A DNA stretch of 64,000 nt from Paenibacillus sp. Soil787. GTDB lineage: Bacteria; Bacillota; Bacilli; Paenibacillales; NBRC-103111. Positions 42,251 through 50,159 of the stretch are shown here, piece by piece; the first letter of the stretch is position 1; every line of letters begins with the position of its first letter. The notes beneath the pieces are model-generated. The model was not told the origin of the DNA, made no database searches, and saw only the letters and a program-made list of their open reading frames with translations. A program made the position numbers and the translations under genes. The stretch covers positions 827,688 through 891,687 of the forward strand of contig NZ_LMSP01000001.1 of NCBI RefSeq assembly GCF_001429545.1, read 5' to 3'.

Positions 42251-44086
42251 CTACTCGTGCAAATGATACGGTACCGTAGCCACGACGATATCTTTATCTG
42301 CTTGCAGCTTTGAACGTATGCGTGCAGCAGACTGGTTATGGAGCAGTCGATGCCACCATTTTTTCGGCATAAATTGCGGTAGAATGACCATAATATTTTG
42401 TTTTTCCGAAACATGCGTGTCAATTCTCTCAATAAATTCAGCCAACGGCTTCAGTATCGTCCGATAACGTGATTTAAAAACAACCAATCGAACGCCAGGA
42501 TCCCACTTCTCCCACTTCTCCTGCATCAATTCTTCATCTTCATCTGAGAACGATACGTAGAAGGCAATCACGTTTGGCGACAACGATTTCGCATAGTTCA
42601 AGGACTGTGCTACAACCCGATGAATGCCCGCCACAGGCACAATAATCAAAGGCTCCTTCGTACAAACCCGTTCAATCGTTATATCAATACGCAATTGCTT
42701 CGCTACATCATCATAGTGATGACTGATTTTCGTAATTATCCAAAGCAGCAGCGGGGTTATAATAATAACAATCCATGCACCTTCGGTAAATTTCGTTATG
42801 GAAAATATGAGTAAAACAGCAAGAGAAACGATCCCACCTAAACCATTGATGAGCAGCTTTCCGATCCAACCTTTCACTCGCTCTCTCAACCATTTACGAA
42901 CCAAGCCGCCTTGCGCAAGTGTAAAAGATAAAAACACGCCTATCGCATATAGAGGAATGAGTGCATCAGTCTTACCTTTGAAACCAATAAGAAGAATACT
43001 GGCTAGTACACCAAGTGTGATAATCCCATAGTGAAACGAAAGTCGGTCTCCTCGGAATGAGAACATTCGCGGGAAGTTTTTATCCTGTGCCATAATGGAT
43101 GCTAAGATTGGAAAGCCGTTGAAGCTAGTATTAGCAGCCAAAACCAGAATGAGCATAGTACCGATTTGAGTTGCATAGTACATCGCCCCACGACCAAAAG
43201 CCTGCTCTGTCACCATCGATAATACCGAGGTATGGCCATTAGGATCAGGTACAATACCATATCCCAAAGCTATCACCGTTACGCCTCCAAACACGATAGC
43301 CAAAAGTGTCCCTAAGGATACTAATGTTCGCTTCGCGTTTTTAACGGATGGTGAGCGGAAATGCGGCACGGCATCGGAGATGGCCTCGATCCCTGTCACG
43401 GCCGAACACCCGGAAGAGAATGCTTTTAAAAGGACGAATAACGTTAATGAGCTTGTCATTGAGCTCGGAGCAAACGCTATGGGATGCGTATTCATGGATC
43501 CCGTCATCATATCGTATATGCCTTTGCCCACTAACAGTAATATACAAAGAATAAAAAAGTACGTCGGAATAGCGAAAATCGTACCTGATTCCGAAGTTCC
43601 TCGCAAATTAAGCCAAACCATGATCCACACAAGAACTAGAGTAATCGGAACAATATACGGCACCGCCGATGGAAAAGCTGATGTTATCGCCTGCACGCCG
43701 GCAGAGATCGAAACGGCAACAGTAAGTGTATAGTCAATAAGCAGCGAAACCCCAGTCAGTCTCCCCCAAACCATACCCAGGTTTTCTTTGGAAACCATAT
43801 ACGCTCCGCCACCTTGCGGGTAGGCCTCTATCACTTGCCTATAGCTCAAAACTAGCAGCATAATCAGAGCAATAATGGATACCGCAATGGGCAAAGAAAA
43901 CGCAAAAGCGGCAACCCCCACGGTCGCAAGTTCTAAAAGAATCTGCTCAGTTCCGTAAGCAACTGACGATAAGGCATCAGAGGATAGGATCGGCAGTCCT
44001 TTCCAAACTTGCATTTTTTCGGATTCCATTTCGCTGGATTTAAGCGGTTTGCCAAACATAATTTTTTTCAATGAGTCGCTTGTCAT
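42251..44086 (-). CDS. kimA: KimA (YdaO)-type potassium importer
   Basis: High-affinity potassium uptake protein of the KUP-like APC group, 611 aa with about twelve helices and a C-terminal cytoplasmic domain. It follows B. subtilis KimA through long parts: GKPLKS, LSSDALSSVAYGTEQIL, YPQGGGAYMVSKENLG, LLKAFSSGCSAVTGIEAIS, VLAANTSFNGFP and the end RWH(K)-type PKKWWHRLLHNQSA then DIVVATVPYHLHE. The ATG at 44086 is chosen with GGGGGA 10 nt before it; a TTG at 44104 is the only other choice. A c-di-AMP riboswitch and terminator lie upstream, as in B. subtilis. c-di-AMP also binds KimA itself in that species. Confidence 0.92.
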   Translation of the reverse strand: MTSDSLKKIMFGKPLKSSEMESEKMQVWKGLPILSSDALSSVAYGTEQILLELATVGVAAFAFSLPIAVSIIALIMLLVLSYRQVIEAYPQGGGAYMVSKENLGMVWGRLTGVSLLIDYTLTVAVSISAGVQAITSAFPSAVPYIVPITLVLVWIMVWLNLRGTSESGTIFAIPTYFFILCILLLVGKGIYDMMTGSMNTHPIAFAPSSMTSSLTLFVLLKAFSSGCSAVTGIEAISDAVPHFRSPSVKNAKRTLVSLGTLLAIVFGGVTVIALGYGIVPDPNGHTSVLSMVTEQAFGRGAMYYATQIGTMLILVLAANTSFNGFPILASIMAQDKNFPRMFSFRGDRLSFHYGIITLGVLASILLIGFKGKTDALIPLYAIGVFLSFTLAQGGLVRKWLRERVKGWIGKLLINGLGGIVSLAVLLIFSITKFTEGAWIVIIITPLLLWIITKISHHYDDVAKQLRIDITIERVCTKEPLIIVPVAGIHRVVAQSLNYAKSLSPNVIAFYVSFSDEDEELMQEKWEKWDPGVRLVVFKSRYRTILKPLAEFIERIDTHVSEKQNIMVILPQFMPKKWWHRLLHNQSAARIRSKLQADKDIVVATVPYHLHE

Positions 44087-44143
44087 TCGTGATAGTTCCC
44101 CCAATTAAACCTAATATCTGACATAACCTTGCGGTTTAGGACG

Positions 44144-44173
44144 CAAAAAAACACAAGGATAGACCTTGTGTTT
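44144..44173 (-). terminator. Expression-platform terminator of the c-di-AMP riboswitch
   Basis: On the minus strand AAACACAAGG-TCTAT-CCTTGTGTTT is followed by seven T. It lies between the aptamer and the kimA start, as expected for an OFF switch. Confidence 0.92.
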
Positions 44174-44179
44174 ATACAC

Positions 44180-44305
44180 ATGTTCTCCTTCTCACGGTCG
44201 CTTACGAGGTTAGCTGTCGGGTTCGGGCCGCGAGAATCTGCCCTAATTGGTGCCAAACGTAAGCACCTTTACTCACCCCATGAAACTTATGGTTCCCCCG
44301 CTTTT
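44180..44305 (-). promoter_or_regulatory. c-di-AMP (ydaO/yuaA) riboswitch
   Basis: On the minus strand the conserved parts appear in order: AGCGGGGGAACCA, ATGGGGTGAGTAAAGG, GGGCAGATTCTCGCGGCC, then CCGAACCCGACAGCTAACCT followed by CGTAAGCG and GAGAAGGAG. These are the family's signature segments. With the terminator behind it, high c-di-AMP should turn kimA off. Confidence 0.95.
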
Positions 44306-44554
44306 CTAATAAGAAAATTAAGCGAAATATTCAACTGTAACGTACGAGTTGAATACTACTCTCTTCTTGCAGCATAGTAAAGGATTGAAAAAACTTAAAA
44401 AGATAACTCCAACCCTACATTCACTCAATAATGCGCTTACAGTCATGCGATTCATTGATTTACTTCCATTCTCTTATTACATCGTGGTTTTTTGAACATT
44501 TGGCTAATAGTACCGTAGGCATGGTGCTATTTGTGGTATCAAATGCACGTTTAA

Positions 44555-44575
44555 TGTATATCTTATGTATATACA
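44555..44575. promoter_or_regulatory. Palindromic promoter element upstream of the mazE-like gene
   Basis: TGTATATC-TTA is followed by the perfect palindrome TGTATATACA. Located 55 bp before the antitoxin start; MazE-type antitoxins usually bind AT-rich palindromes to repress their own operon. Inferred. Confidence 0.4.
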
Positions 44576-44630
44576 CGTTGTAAGGAGTGCGATATAATTG
44601 GAGAACAATAAAGGAAAGGAATGGATTCTA

Positions 44631-44900
44631 ATGACAACTGCCACGCTTAGTAAATGGGGTAACAGCAGCGCAGTCCGTATTCCTAATCAATTCTTGAAGC
44701 TTCTTAACCTTGAGGAAGGTGCAGAATTGCAAATTATGGTGACTGCTGATAATGAGATCCTTCTTCGGCCCGTAATTAAGCCACAAGAAACAAACGAGGA
44801 ACTGCGCAATCATCTAACTACACTTCTCTCCAAAATCAAAGCGAATTCACAAAGCCATGAAGAAATAGATTTTGGTGTTGAAGGAGACGAGCTGATTTGA
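44631..44900 (+). CDS. MazE-type antitoxin (AbrB/SpoVT fold)
   Basis: 89-aa antitoxin. The N-terminal DNA-binding swapped-hairpin domain is typical: TLSKWGNSSAVRIPNQFLKL, then EGAELQIMV and NEILLRP. The acidic C-terminal tail (NSQSHEEIDFGVEGDELI) would cover the toxin. The start at ATG 44631 gives the usual MTTATLSKWGNS opening; a TTG at 44598 with AAGGAG 10 nt before it is a fair alternative. It overlaps the toxin gene by 4 bp. Confidence 0.88.
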   Translation: MTTATLSKWGNSSAVRIPNQFLKLLNLEEGAELQIMVTADNEILLRPVIKPQETNEELRNHLTTLLSKIKANSQSHEEIDFGVEGDELI

Positions 44901-45232
44901 CAATCCCAACACGCGGGGATCTAATTTGGCTTGATTTTGACCCGCAAGCTGGGCGAGAGCAAGCTGGTCGTCGTCCCGCAATTGTATTATCTGAAGTAGA
45001 TTTTAACCAATTAACTGGCTTTGCATTCGTTTGTCCAATAACCAACCAAACAAAGGAATATGCTTTTGAAGTACCGCTTCCAGAGGGACTTCCTTTCACT
45101 GGTGCCGTCCTTACGGATCAGTTAAAAAGTTTAGACATAAGAAAGCGTAAAATAAAAATAGTTGCAAACGTTCCTGTTGATTCCGATTTCATGAAAACTA
45201 TCCTTCGGAATACACGATCCATTTTGGCATAA
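44897..45232 (+). CDS. MazF/PemK-type toxin (mRNA interferase)
   Basis: 111-aa toxin that cleaves mRNA at a specific short sequence. The family opening RGDLIWLDFDPQAGREQAGR, followed by RPAIVLSE, holds the conserved Arg, and the segment VLTDQLKSLDIRKR is the ChpBK/PemK-type core with the catalytic Thr before Asp-Gln. The start is TTG, overlapping the antitoxin stop (TTGA), so translation is coupled. The cut sequence cannot be predicted. A strong hairpin follows the stop. Confidence 0.92.
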   Translation: MTIPTRGDLIWLDFDPQAGREQAGRRPAIVLSEVDFNQLTGFAFVCPITNQTKEYAFEVPLPEGLPFTGAVLTDQLKSLDIRKRKIKIVANVPVDSDFMKTILRNTRSILA

Positions 45233-45267
45233 GTAAAGCCCTCGAGATTCTCGAAAGGGCTTTACTT
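45231..45267 (+). terminator. Terminator of the mazEF-like operon
   Basis: AAGTAAAGCCCT pairs perfectly with AGGGCTTTACTT; the stem begins in the stop codon region. Confidence 0.75.
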
Positions 45268-45609
45268 ATGCTTATTCGATTAACGACGGATGGACTTGTG
45301 CAAAGCAAGCTACGCCCGAGAGTCGTAATGCCGAAACATTCTAGTACAACCTGCTTTTCTAATTCTCTCATTTATTTGAATCTTCCTTTTTGTCTGGAAC
45401 AAGAACTCACATAGGCAACACTAAACAAAACGGTTATGCCGAAAATTTACAGCCCTCGCTGCATTTACTTTCACATTATAGGTATTACCCGAATACGTAC
45501 CATTCAAATTTTGAAAGAAACATCCAGCCTGGATACCCAGATCGACTGATAGCCTTGTTTTTCAGGAAAAGGAAACGGGCTATTCGTGATCTTCTTTCAT
45601 TTTGGATTT
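45268..45609. other. Intergenic region without recognised gene
   Basis: Short open frames are present on both strands, but none has a ribosome site or recognisable motif. It separates the toxin operon from an SDR remnant. Confidence 0.4.
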
Positions 45610-45745
45610 TCAAAGCTCTTCAACGACAATACCTTGGGCAAATTGGTCACTTAGTAGTAAATCAATCAACTTCTCCGCAATAGTCGCAGGTGATGCAAGC
45701 ATCCCTTTATCCTTTACCCTATTAAATAGTTCAGAAGCGGTGAAT
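45610..45745 (-). pseudogene. C-terminal fragment of a short-chain dehydrogenase
   Basis: The minus strand reads ELFNRVKDKGMLASPATIAE, then KLIDLLLSDQFAQGIVVEEL and a stop. This is like the C-terminal end of the benzil reductase/sepiapterin reductase-like SDRs (YueD group). No cofactor or catalytic part was found upstream; the rest is gone. About 45 residues remain. Confidence 0.6.
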
Positions 45746-45830
45746 ATTAGAGGTAGCGAGAATTTGAAATTTAATACGATTGATTCGTGAGTATAAGAAT
45801 AGAAAAGACTAAAACATAGCCCCAAGCCAT

Positions 45831-45853
45831 GAAAGCCCGAAAGGGCTTTTTTA
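45831..45853 (+). terminator. Orphan terminator hairpin
   Basis: AAAGCCC-GAA-GGGCTTT, then more T. No plus-strand gene ends directly before it; it may belong to a lost gene or insulate the MFS gene. Confidence 0.7.
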
Positions 45854-45985
45854 CGTTAAACCCGCGTTCAAAAACTACATCCCCAGACCGAGAACTTTTT
45901 AAAGCTTGCGCCTGATGAGTGAAACACCTTATAGCTCTATGCTTAGAGAAGCGTTGAGGAATTTAATGAACGATGAGGTGTAATC

Positions 45986-47563
45986 ATGAAAAAGCAAGGA
46001 AACAACAAAACGTTAGTTCTAATCGGTCTGCTGTTAGGCCTAGTATTCTCAGAGCTGGATCAAACAGTCGTATCTACGGCTCTGCCGACCATTATTCGTG
46101 ATCTGCACGGCATGTCGCTCTATGGTTGGGTAGCAGGAATTTATATGCTCTCGATTACGATGTTCATGCCGATCTTTGGCAAGCTTGCCGATATTTATGG
46201 TCGCAAGAAGATTTATTTAAGCTGTGTCGCTCTATTTATGGTCGGATCCATCATCAGCGGACTCGCGGATTCGATGACCATACTGCTAATCGGAAGAGGC
46301 GTTCAAGGAATCGGAGCCGGCGGGCTCATGCCTTTAGCGATGATCATCATCGGCGATACATTTCCGCTGGAGCAGCGTGCCAAGGTCCAGAGCCTTGTCG
46401 GTCCGTTACTGATTCTGCCACAGCTGATCGGACCTACGATTGGCGGGTATTTCGTGAGCTATGTGAGCTGGCATTGGATCTTTCTGATCAACATTCCTAT
46501 AGGACTTATCGCTGCCTTTATCGTTTCCAAAGGCTTGCGTGAAACGGTCAGCACCGAGAAAAAATCCATTGACTGGGCAGGAGCCTTCACACTCGTTCTT
46601 GCCATGCTCTCCCTTCTTCTGGCTCCGGTCTTGATCGACATCAAAGGCTATACGTGGTCGTCCCCTGTTATTATCGGCTTATTGGCGTTATTCGCTATAT
46701 TCACCACGCTCTTTATCCGAATCGAGTCGAAGGCCAAGGAACCGATTATCCCGCTTGTTCTCTTCAGAAACCGATCCATCGTTGTTTTGTCCTGCATTGT
46801 TTTCCTGACGATGCTTGGCATCATGGGAGGCATGTACGGGTTCCCGTTTTTCGCTCAGACGGTCATGGGTATGTCACCCACTGCGTCTGGTTACTTGATG
46901 CTTGCGTTCATGGCGGGAGCGATTCCCGCGAGTATTCTTTGCGGTAATCTCATAACGAAGGTTGCCTACAAGAATCTTTTCATCGTATCGTTCATCTTCC
47001 CGATCGTAAGCTATATCCTGCTATCACGCATACAGATTGATACAACAGTTATCTACATTATCGCGGGATTCTTCATTTTGGGGCTTGGGATCGGCGTTCT
47101 CTTTGGTTCAGACAATCTGATCGTACAAGAGTCCGTTGCGCAAGAACACAGCGGAGTCGGGGTTGCAACCGTGCAGTTGTTACAGGCTATTGGCACCACG
47201 CTAGGGTTCAGTATCTTCGGAAGCTTGCTTTCTAGAAATATCGCCAGAGGTTTATCCGGATTATCGGACCAATTTCCAGAAGGAACGGCAGAGACAATAC
47301 TAAATGGAGGCATCCCACAGGGGCTCTCAGCAGACTTATTGCTGCAGATCAAAATGGTATTTACAGAGGCGTTCCAACACATTTTCGCCATAGGCATCTT
47401 TTTTGCCATCGTAGCTTTCATAGCTTGCTTGTTTATGAGAAAAGAAGTGCTGACGAATAGGGAAGAGGCATTGGCTGCAAAAGAATCTATGACGAACTCA
47501 GAAGAAGCTTTGACTGCAAGAGATGCTCGGACTGCAAAAGAATCGCTGACTACAAATACATGA
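45986..47563 (+). CDS. MFS drug exporter, DHA2 (EmrB/QacA) family
   Basis: 525-aa proton-driven exporter with about fourteen helices. The family motifs are visible: LDQTVVSTALPTIIRDL in helix 1 (motif D1), GKLADIYGRKKIYLS (motif A) and GPTIGGYFVSYVSWHWIFLI (motif C), which marks exporters. Its end is unusual: about 35 hydrophilic residues with a loosely repeated pattern (NREEALAAKES, NSEEALTARD, ARTAKESLT). AGGTG precedes the ATG. No regulator gene is adjacent. Substrate unknown. Confidence 0.9.
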   Translation: MKKQGNNKTLVLIGLLLGLVFSELDQTVVSTALPTIIRDLHGMSLYGWVAGIYMLSITMFMPIFGKLADIYGRKKIYLSCVALFMVGSIISGLADSMTILLIGRGVQGIGAGGLMPLAMIIIGDTFPLEQRAKVQSLVGPLLILPQLIGPTIGGYFVSYVSWHWIFLINIPIGLIAAFIVSKGLRETVSTEKKSIDWAGAFTLVLAMLSLLLAPVLIDIKGYTWSSPVIIGLLALFAIFTTLFIRIESKAKEPIIPLVLFRNRSIVVLSCIVFLTMLGIMGGMYGFPFFAQTVMGMSPTASGYLMLAFMAGAIPASILCGNLITKVAYKNLFIVSFIFPIVSYILLSRIQIDTTVIYIIAGFFILGLGIGVLFGSDNLIVQESVAQEHSGVGVATVQLLQAIGTTLGFSIFGSLLSRNIARGLSGLSDQFPEGTAETILNGGIPQGLSADLLLQIKMVFTEAFQHIFAIGIFFAIVAFIACLFMRKEVLTNREEALAAKESMTNSEEALTARDARTAKESLTTNT

Positions 47564-47621
47564 CCAAAATACATTACAAAAATAAATGGCTTACCCCACC
47601 CTTACTATAAAAAGGCTAAAT

Positions 47622-47693
47622 TGATGTACAGCGTTACAACATCTCTTAGCTTAACCAGAAGAAATCAAGGAAATTGTTGTACGCTGTACAACT
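47622..47693. repeat. Repeat family A fragment (two dyads)
   Basis: TGATGTACAGCGTTACAACA at 47622 and TGTTGTACGCTGTACAACT at 47675, 53 bp apart. The dyads and the step match family A, but the spacer does not clearly align with the full copies. Confidence 0.6.
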
Positions 47694-47784
47694 TGTATGC
47701 CTCCACAATCTCACCCAGCTCCGCAAAATCGATAGGTAACGATACAAAAAGCGAGTAAGCTTGGACATACTCCCTCACGTTAAG

Positions 47785-47839
47785 CAAAAAACTGGAGAGA
47801 AAATCAGTTTATTTTCTGATCTTCTCAATCCAGTTTTTG
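47785..47839. terminator. Bidirectional terminator between MFS and ndh genes
   Basis: AAAAACTGGA pairs with TCCAGTTTTT, with inner ATCAG/CTGAT; A-run and T-run on both sides suit both converging genes. Confidence 0.8.
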
Positions 47840-47847
47840 CTTCTTAT

Positions 47848-49077
47848 TCAATTCGGTACGTGATAATTGCGGGCTGTTGTTTTTTGTTTGAAAATCATTT
47901 TTTTCCAGATGAGCGGGATGCCGCCAATGAGGTATAAATAGCGAGCATCGATGACTTTTTTCAGGAGAGCGGCAAACTTCCCTTTAACTTTCTTCACTTT
48001 GAGCAGGCCAACTGCCTCTCCTCTGCCCAAGGAAGCCACGGTCCCTTTGAAATCGTAGGCGAAGGGCTTAAGGTCGCGGCCGCGAACGGCATAAAGGAGA
48101 TTTCTTGCTACGTTGTAGCCTTGCTGAACGGCAATCTGGGCATTCGCCGGATAAGGCGTCCCCTCAGGGCTCATCACAATGGAGCAATCACCTGTAATGA
48201 ATACATCCGGATACTGGTAGGAGCGCAAGCACTCGTCCACCTTGACTCTTCCCCGCTGCACATCGAATCCTGCTTGCTGTAACAAGGAATTCCCGCGAAT
48301 GCCTCCCGACCAAACAACGGTGCCTGCACGAATGAACTCCCCATTGCCCAAAATAACGCCATCCGGCGTGCACTCCTTAATGGGTGTGGATAGTTTATAA
48401 TGGACACCTTTACGGCGCATGACTTCCATGCCGTATTCGACAAGATCTTCAGGCAGACCGGGAGGCAGCGCCGATGGAGAGGCTTCGATATTTATGATTT
48501 GCACAGTAGACGGGTCAACGTCATATGTCCTGCTCAGCACAGGGATCCGATCCGCCAATTCCCCTACAAACTCTGTTCCAGTGAAGCCTGCGCCCCCAAC
48601 CACAAAGGTGAGGTAATCTTCTCTCTTTGGCTCCATTTTTGACTTGGCAAACATATATTCAATATGCTGGCGAATAAAGCGAACGCTATTAATGCTCTTA
48701 ATCGACATCGCATATTCATTCATCCCAGGAATACCGAATGTCTCGGTCTCACTCCCCAGCCCAATAACCAAATAATCGTAGGAGAGGTCTCTATCGCCGA
48801 GCACAACCTTCTTTTCCTCAGGCAAAATTTGACTTACCGTTGATTTCACAAAATGAATCTTATGCTCATCAATCAAATCCGCAATCGCCACACGGGCATT
48901 ATCGTGATGATCGGTACCGGCAGCCGGCATATGCAGATGCGTCGTGATGTAGTGATAGTCATGTTTGTTCACCAAGGTCACATCCATCTCACTTGCTTTC
49001 ATCTGCTTCTGAAGCCTAATAGCTGTGACCAGACCACCGTAACCTGCGCCAAGAATAACCACTTTCGGTTTGCTCAT
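47848..49077 (-). CDS. ndh: Type II NADH dehydrogenase (NDH-2)
   Basis: Membrane-attached FAD enzyme passing electrons from NADH to menaquinone without pumping protons, 409 aa. The FAD motif is VVILGAGYGGLVTAIRL near the start and the NADH motif is FVVGGAGFTGTEFVGELAD; the second FAD contact is VFITGDCSIV. The C-terminal amphipathic part follows. The ATG at 49077 is chosen because AGAGG lies before it; the frame runs up to 49137 through the operator region. Two dyads of Rex/FNR type lie at 49100-49139. B. subtilis ndh is controlled by Rex. Confidence 0.9.
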   Translation of the reverse strand: MSKPKVVILGAGYGGLVTAIRLQKQMKASEMDVTLVNKHDYHYITTHLHMPAAGTDHHDNARVAIADLIDEHKIHFVKSTVSQILPEEKKVVLGDRDLSYDYLVIGLGSETETFGIPGMNEYAMSIKSINSVRFIRQHIEYMFAKSKMEPKREDYLTFVVGGAGFTGTEFVGELADRIPVLSRTYDVDPSTVQIINIEASPSALPPGLPEDLVEYGMEVMRRKGVHYKLSTPIKECTPDGVILGNGEFIRAGTVVWSGGIRGNSLLQQAGFDVQRGRVKVDECLRSYQYPDVFITGDCSIVMSPEGTPYPANAQIAVQQGYNVARNLLYAVRGRDLKPFAYDFKGTVASLGRGEAVGLLKVKKVKGKFAALLKKVIDARYLYLIGGIPLIWKKMIFKQKTTARNYHVPN

Positions 49078-49099
49078 TGAAATCCTCTCCTCCGAAGTT

Positions 49100-49117
49100 T
49101 TGTGAAATAAATCACAT
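49100..49117. promoter_or_regulatory. Rex/FNR-type operator 1 upstream of ndh
   Basis: TTGTGAAATAAATCACAT agrees with the Rex consensus TTGTGAANNNNTTCACAA at 12 of 14 fixed positions, and holds TGTGA-N6-TCACA, also the FNR/ArcR pattern. It lies 23 bp before the ndh start. Confidence 0.65.
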
Positions 49118-49121
49118 ATAT

Positions 49122-49139
49122 TTGTGAAAAATATCACAT
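49122..49139. promoter_or_regulatory. Rex/FNR-type operator 2 upstream of ndh
   Basis: TTGTGAAAAATATCACAT, same pattern as the box at 49100, centre to centre 22 bp (two helical turns, same face). Paired sites favour cooperative repression of ndh. Confidence 0.65.
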
Positions 49140-49148
49140 ACTTTTATA

Positions 49149-49176
49149 AGAAGAGCCGTTTGACGACTCTTTCTTC
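49149..49176 (-). terminator. Candidate terminator of the EcsC-like gene
   Basis: AAGAGCCG pairs with CGACTCTT around a short loop; on the minus strand TCTTCTTAT follows. It is about 65 bp after the stop codon. Confidence 0.5.
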
Positions 49177-49240
49177 TATCATATGCTATTTCTCATCAGA
49201 AATCACTATGAATTTGACCAATTATTGAATAATAAAAGTT

Positions 49241-50023
49241 TTATTTGGAAACAAAGCCCTCGTTCTCTGTTTTATCATGTAATCGGCGTAATCGAAAACA
49301 GTTCATTCCTGCCACACCGAGCTCCTCCAGCAAACCAAAGTTCGCCCAAGCGCCCACCACTGCCCCGATGCCGGGGACAAGCTGAAGCATTTTACGAAAA
49401 TCAATCGTATCCCGGTATTCCTGCTGCAGCTGCTGCCAATCCACTTGATTCATATAATCCTCAGCTGGTGGAAAGGAATGAGAAATGGTGTGCCAATTCT
49501 TAATGGTATGAAGAAGATCCGGCTTTTTATTCGGACTGGAAAAGGCTAGCTGAAACACATAGAGAATGAACAACCGCTCCCTATAATCTTTGGTCGAGTA
49601 GCCGTACGCATGCGCCAGTTCAAATAGGAATTTCAATTTAATGCCGATCAGAATCGGGAAATCTGCCAGACCTAGCAGGATCCCCCCTGCTCCCGTACCA
49701 GCTCCTTCTGCTGCGGCAATCTTTTTATAAAGGGATAGTAACTCCTCAGCTTTGGCATCGCTATCTGCTAAGGAGGCACCGTATAACGGGCCGGTTTTGG
49801 GGATGTAATTCATACCGAATAGGGTCGTTTGCACGATCCCTTTGACGGTCGCGGTTATCGTCTTATGAACCTTATCTGGGATCAAATTATTGATGCTGGT
49901 TTGAACGGATTTGGATGCTCTCTCCATCAGGTTAGGTGTCCTCTGCTGCCGGATTTCCCAGCGTTTCAGCTTTTTCAACATCTGCTGCTCGTAAATTGTG
50001 TACGCTGTGTCCATTGTCGTCAC
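49241..50023 (-). CDS. EcsC-family protein
   Basis: 260-aa protein of the EcsC family, named after a gene beside the B. subtilis EcsAB transporter; its biochemical function is unknown. Family parts are GAGTGAGGILLGLADFPILIGIKLKFLFELAHAYGY-type sequence (here from about residue 105 to 140) and PGIGAVVGAWANFGLLEELG near the end. Two hydrophobic stretches may touch the membrane. No ecsA or ecsB is near. The start is GTG at 50023 or the ATG three codons later; neither has a strong ribosome site. Confidence 0.82.
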   Translation of the reverse strand: MTTMDTAYTIYEQQMLKKLKRWEIRQQRTPNLMERASKSVQTSINNLIPDKVHKTITATVKGIVQTTLFGMNYIPKTGPLYGASLADSDAKAEELLSLYKKIAAAEGAGTGAGGILLGLADFPILIGIKLKFLFELAHAYGYSTKDYRERLFILYVFQLAFSSPNKKPDLLHTIKNWHTISHSFPPAEDYMNQVDWQQLQQEYRDTIDFRKMLQLVPGIGAVVGAWANFGLLEELGVAGMNCFRLRRLHDKTENEGFVSK

Positions 50024-50090
50024 CGCCGTCCCTGTTCTTTATTTAAGTATAGTATACGGGGCGGTTGGTCTCAAGATGACGTGTTAGTTG

Positions 50091-50121
50091 AACAGGCTAC
50101 CGATAAATTCGGTAGCCTGTT
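50091..50121 (-). terminator. Terminator of the DUF4015 gene
   Basis: AACAGGCTACCG pairs perfectly with CGGTAGCCTGTT. It lies about 40 bp after the stop codon on the minus strand; the T-run is weak. Confidence 0.65.
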
Positions 50122-50159
50122 ATCGTGGATGAATAGTTCAGAGAATACTCGTTGGTCAT

